Shown: one piece after another, positions 62,648 through 64,000 of the stretch | Position numbering within the stretch: position 1 is the first letter of the stretch | How the letters are laid out: the number at the start of each line of letters is the position of its first letter | Assembly: GCF_000018045.1 (NCBI RefSeq) | Contig: NC_009792.1 | Span: 2,976,001-3,040,000 of the forward strand | Direction: 5' to 3' | Source: Citrobacter koseri ATCC BAA-895 | Lineage (GTDB): Bacteria; Pseudomonadota; Gammaproteobacteria; Enterobacterales; Enterobacteriaceae | DNA: 64,000 nucleotides | The notes under the pieces: model-generated | The model's input: only the letters and a program-made list of their open reading frames with translations | Database searches by the model: none | What the model was told of the DNA's origin: nothing | Program-made: the position numbers and the translations under genes

Positions 62648-63839
62648 ACAGCTTTGGCGCTGGCAAGGGATTAACGCCACGGGCCATTCGGAAGAAGGGG
62701 CCTTATGGGCTGACGATCGTGCCGCACTGCTCGTTGCTCTGGAACATCAGCACATCATGCCGATACGCGCAAAACGCTTGAGCATTAAAGCGGCACACTG
62801 GCGCGCAGAGCAAAGCGCGGAGATCGTCCACCAACTGGCGACGCTTCTCAAAGCGGGGCTTACGCTTTCCGAAGGACTGACATTGCTTGCCGGGCAGCAT
62901 CCCAGTCGACAATGGCAGGCGCTGCTGCAAACGCTGGCCCATAACCTGGAGCAAGGCGCCCCGCTTTCTTCCGCGCTGGCGCAATGGCCGCAGGTCTTTC
63001 CTCCACTCTATCAGGCGATGATCCGTACCGGGGAACTTACCGGAAAACTCGATGAATGCTGCTTTGAGCTGGCGCGTCAGCAAAATGCCCAAAAACAGCT
63101 TGCTGACAAAGTCAAAAAAGCGCTGCGTTATCCCATCATAATTCTGACGATGGCCGTGATGGTTGTTTTCGCCATGCTGCACTTTGTCCTGCCAGAGTTT
63201 GCCGCTATCTACCGGACATTCAATACGCCGTTACCGGCACTGACGCAGGGCATCATCACACTGGCGCAGTGGAGTGCCCAATGGGGCTGGCTGATGGCGC
63301 TGCTCGGTATCGCAACGGGGGTAATCTACGGTTTGATAATAAAAAAACCGTACTGGCAGATTCAACGCCAGCGTCTGCTGCTGCGCTGTCCCGTTATTGC
63401 ACGCCTGGTCAGAGGCCAAAAACTCACGCAGATTTTCACCATCCTGGCATTAACGCAACGCGCCGGAATCCCCTTTTCACAAGGGCTGGAAAGTATCGCA
63501 GAAACCCTGAATTGCCCTTACTGGTCTCAGCGTTTAGCTCAGGTTCATCGCGATATTCATGCCGGAAAGCCGGTCTGGCAGGCGCTTAAAAATGCCGGTG
63601 AGTTCAGCCCATTGTGCATACAGTTGGTCATGACCGGTGAAACTTCCGGCGCGCTGGATGCAATGTTACATAACCTTGCCCGGCACCACGGTGAGAATAC
63701 GCTATCGCTGGCGGATAACCTGGCGGCGCTACTGGAACCCGCCTTGCTTGTTATCACAGGGGTCATTATTGGTACGTTGGTCGTGGCAATGTATTTGCCC
63801 GTTTTCCATCTGGGGGATGCAATGAGCGGTATGGGATAA
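62637..63839 (+). CDS. hofC: Type IV pilus inner-membrane platform protein HofC
   Basis: PilC/GspF-family membrane protein of 400 residues with two GspF domains. The first is around residues 60-180 and the second around 255-375, each with hydrophobic segments, for example LRYPIIILTMAVMVVFAMLHF. It anchors pilus assembly with HofB. The ATG at 62637 is inside the hofB end (11-bp overlap), so translation is coupled. The other pilus genes (hofMNOPQ, gspO-type peptidase) are elsewhere. Followed by a hairpin and the end of guaC. Confidence 0.95.
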   Translation: MSAKQLWRWQGINATGHSEEGALWADDRAALLVALEHQHIMPIRAKRLSIKAAHWRAEQSAEIVHQLATLLKAGLTLSEGLTLLAGQHPSRQWQALLQTLAHNLEQGAPLSSALAQWPQVFPPLYQAMIRTGELTGKLDECCFELARQQNAQKQLADKVKKALRYPIIILTMAVMVVFAMLHFVLPEFAAIYRTFNTPLPALTQGIITLAQWSAQWGWLMALLGIATGVIYGLIIKKPYWQIQRQRLLLRCPVIARLVRGQKLTQIFTILALTQRAGIPFSQGLESIAETLNCPYWSQRLAQVHRDIHAGKPVWQALKNAGEFSPLCIQLVMTGETSGALDAMLHNLARHHGENTLSLADNLAALLEPALLVITGVIIGTLVVAMYLPVFHLGDAMSGMG

Positions 63840-63840
63840 T

Positions 63841-63864
63841 GCTGGCGCATTGTGCTGCGCCAGC
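63841..63864. terminator. Hairpin between hofC and guaC
   Basis: GCTGGCGCA pairs perfectly with TGCGCCAGC around a 6-base loop between the two convergent stops. No U tract is seen on either side, so it is a weak or shared terminator candidate. Confidence 0.5.
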
Positions 63865-63872
63865 GCAGGGGA

Positions 63873-64000
63873 TTACAGGCTATTGAAAACGCGGTTTTCT
63901 TGTTCCTGTACCCGAATAAACGTCGTGCGTTTCGTCAGCTCTTTCAAACGGGAGGCGCCAACGTAGGTACAGGCTGAACGCAGGCCGCCGAGGATATCAC
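63873..64000 (-). CDS. guaC: GMP reductase, C-terminal end (cut by window edge)
   Basis: The last 42 codons of guaC lie on the minus strand, running to a TAA at 63873-63875. The translation reads DILGGLRSACTYVGASRLK and continues to VFNSL, which is the conserved end of E. coli GuaC (NADPH:GMP oxidoreductase, GMP to IMP). The 5' part lies beyond base 64000, so length and start cannot be judged. Confidence 0.95.
   Translation of the reverse strand, partial: DILGGLRSACTYVGASRLKELTKRTTFIRVQEQENRVFNSL

Overview
This window is chromosomal DNA of a gammaproteobacterial enteric, almost certainly Salmonella enterica. Nearly every gene is a close relative of an Escherichia coli K-12 gene, in the order known from the guaC to yadS segment (here reversed). 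The exceptions fit Salmonella: a seven-gene chaperone-usher fimbrial cluster between panD and yadI, a transporter plus family 43 glycosidase pair between aroP and ampE, and a DUF3300/DUF2950 pair between acnB and lpd. I cannot name the serovar from the sequence alone. No rRNA, tRNA, insertion sequence, prophage or CRISPR array was found.

Layout. 1-2356: yadS (cut by the window start), the iron-sulfur carrier erpA and the chloride/proton antiporter clcA. 2527-9842: hemL, then the ferrichrome uptake operon fhuACDB on the minus strand behind a probable Fur box. 10131-15271: penicillin-binding protein 1B (mrcB) and helicase hrpB. 15345-20231: thpR, sfsA, dksA, gluQ, pcnB and folK on the plus strand; pcnB appears to start at an AUU codon. 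20352-22589: panB, panC, panD for pantothenate. 23011-30094: the fimbrial operon (major pilin, chaperone, usher, three minor pilins, tip adhesin). 30150-38158: yadI, the yadGH ABC exporter, can, hpt, gcd and cueO. 38326-40864: yacC, the spermidine genes speE-speD, and yacL. 41041-46399: acnB and the DUF3300/DUF2950 pair. 46525-53650: the pyruvate dehydrogenase operon pdhR-aceE-aceF-lpd. 54190-58075: aroP and the transporter/glycosidase pair. 58174-60569: ampE-ampD and nadC. 60814-63839: ppdD-hofB-hofC type IV pilus-like genes. 63873-64000: the 3' end of guaC.

How the genes work together. Central carbon flow is represented by pyruvate dehydrogenase, aconitase B and glucose dehydrogenase; cofactor supply by pantothenate, folate, NAD, heme and Fe-S genes; and the envelope by PBP1B, AmpD/AmpE and the fimbriae. 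Regulatory sites that can be read directly include a perfect PdhR operator just downstream of a pdhR promoter, a CueR-type promoter with a 19-bp spacer in front of cueO, and a near-consensus CRP site between hpt and gcd. Others are a Cra-like site upstream of acnB, a perfect 20-bp palindrome upstream of lpd and a long hairpin in the aceE leader.

Intergenic space is repeat-rich. Eleven REP/BIME units lie mostly at gene 3' ends, with one inside the panB-panC gap. An ERIC element precedes can, and a possible degraded ERIC end lies upstream of aroP. I see no wholly new defence or mobile system. The least-explained items are the DUF3300/DUF2950 pair, the tip adhesin, the sugar transporter/GH43 module and the aceE leader hairpin.
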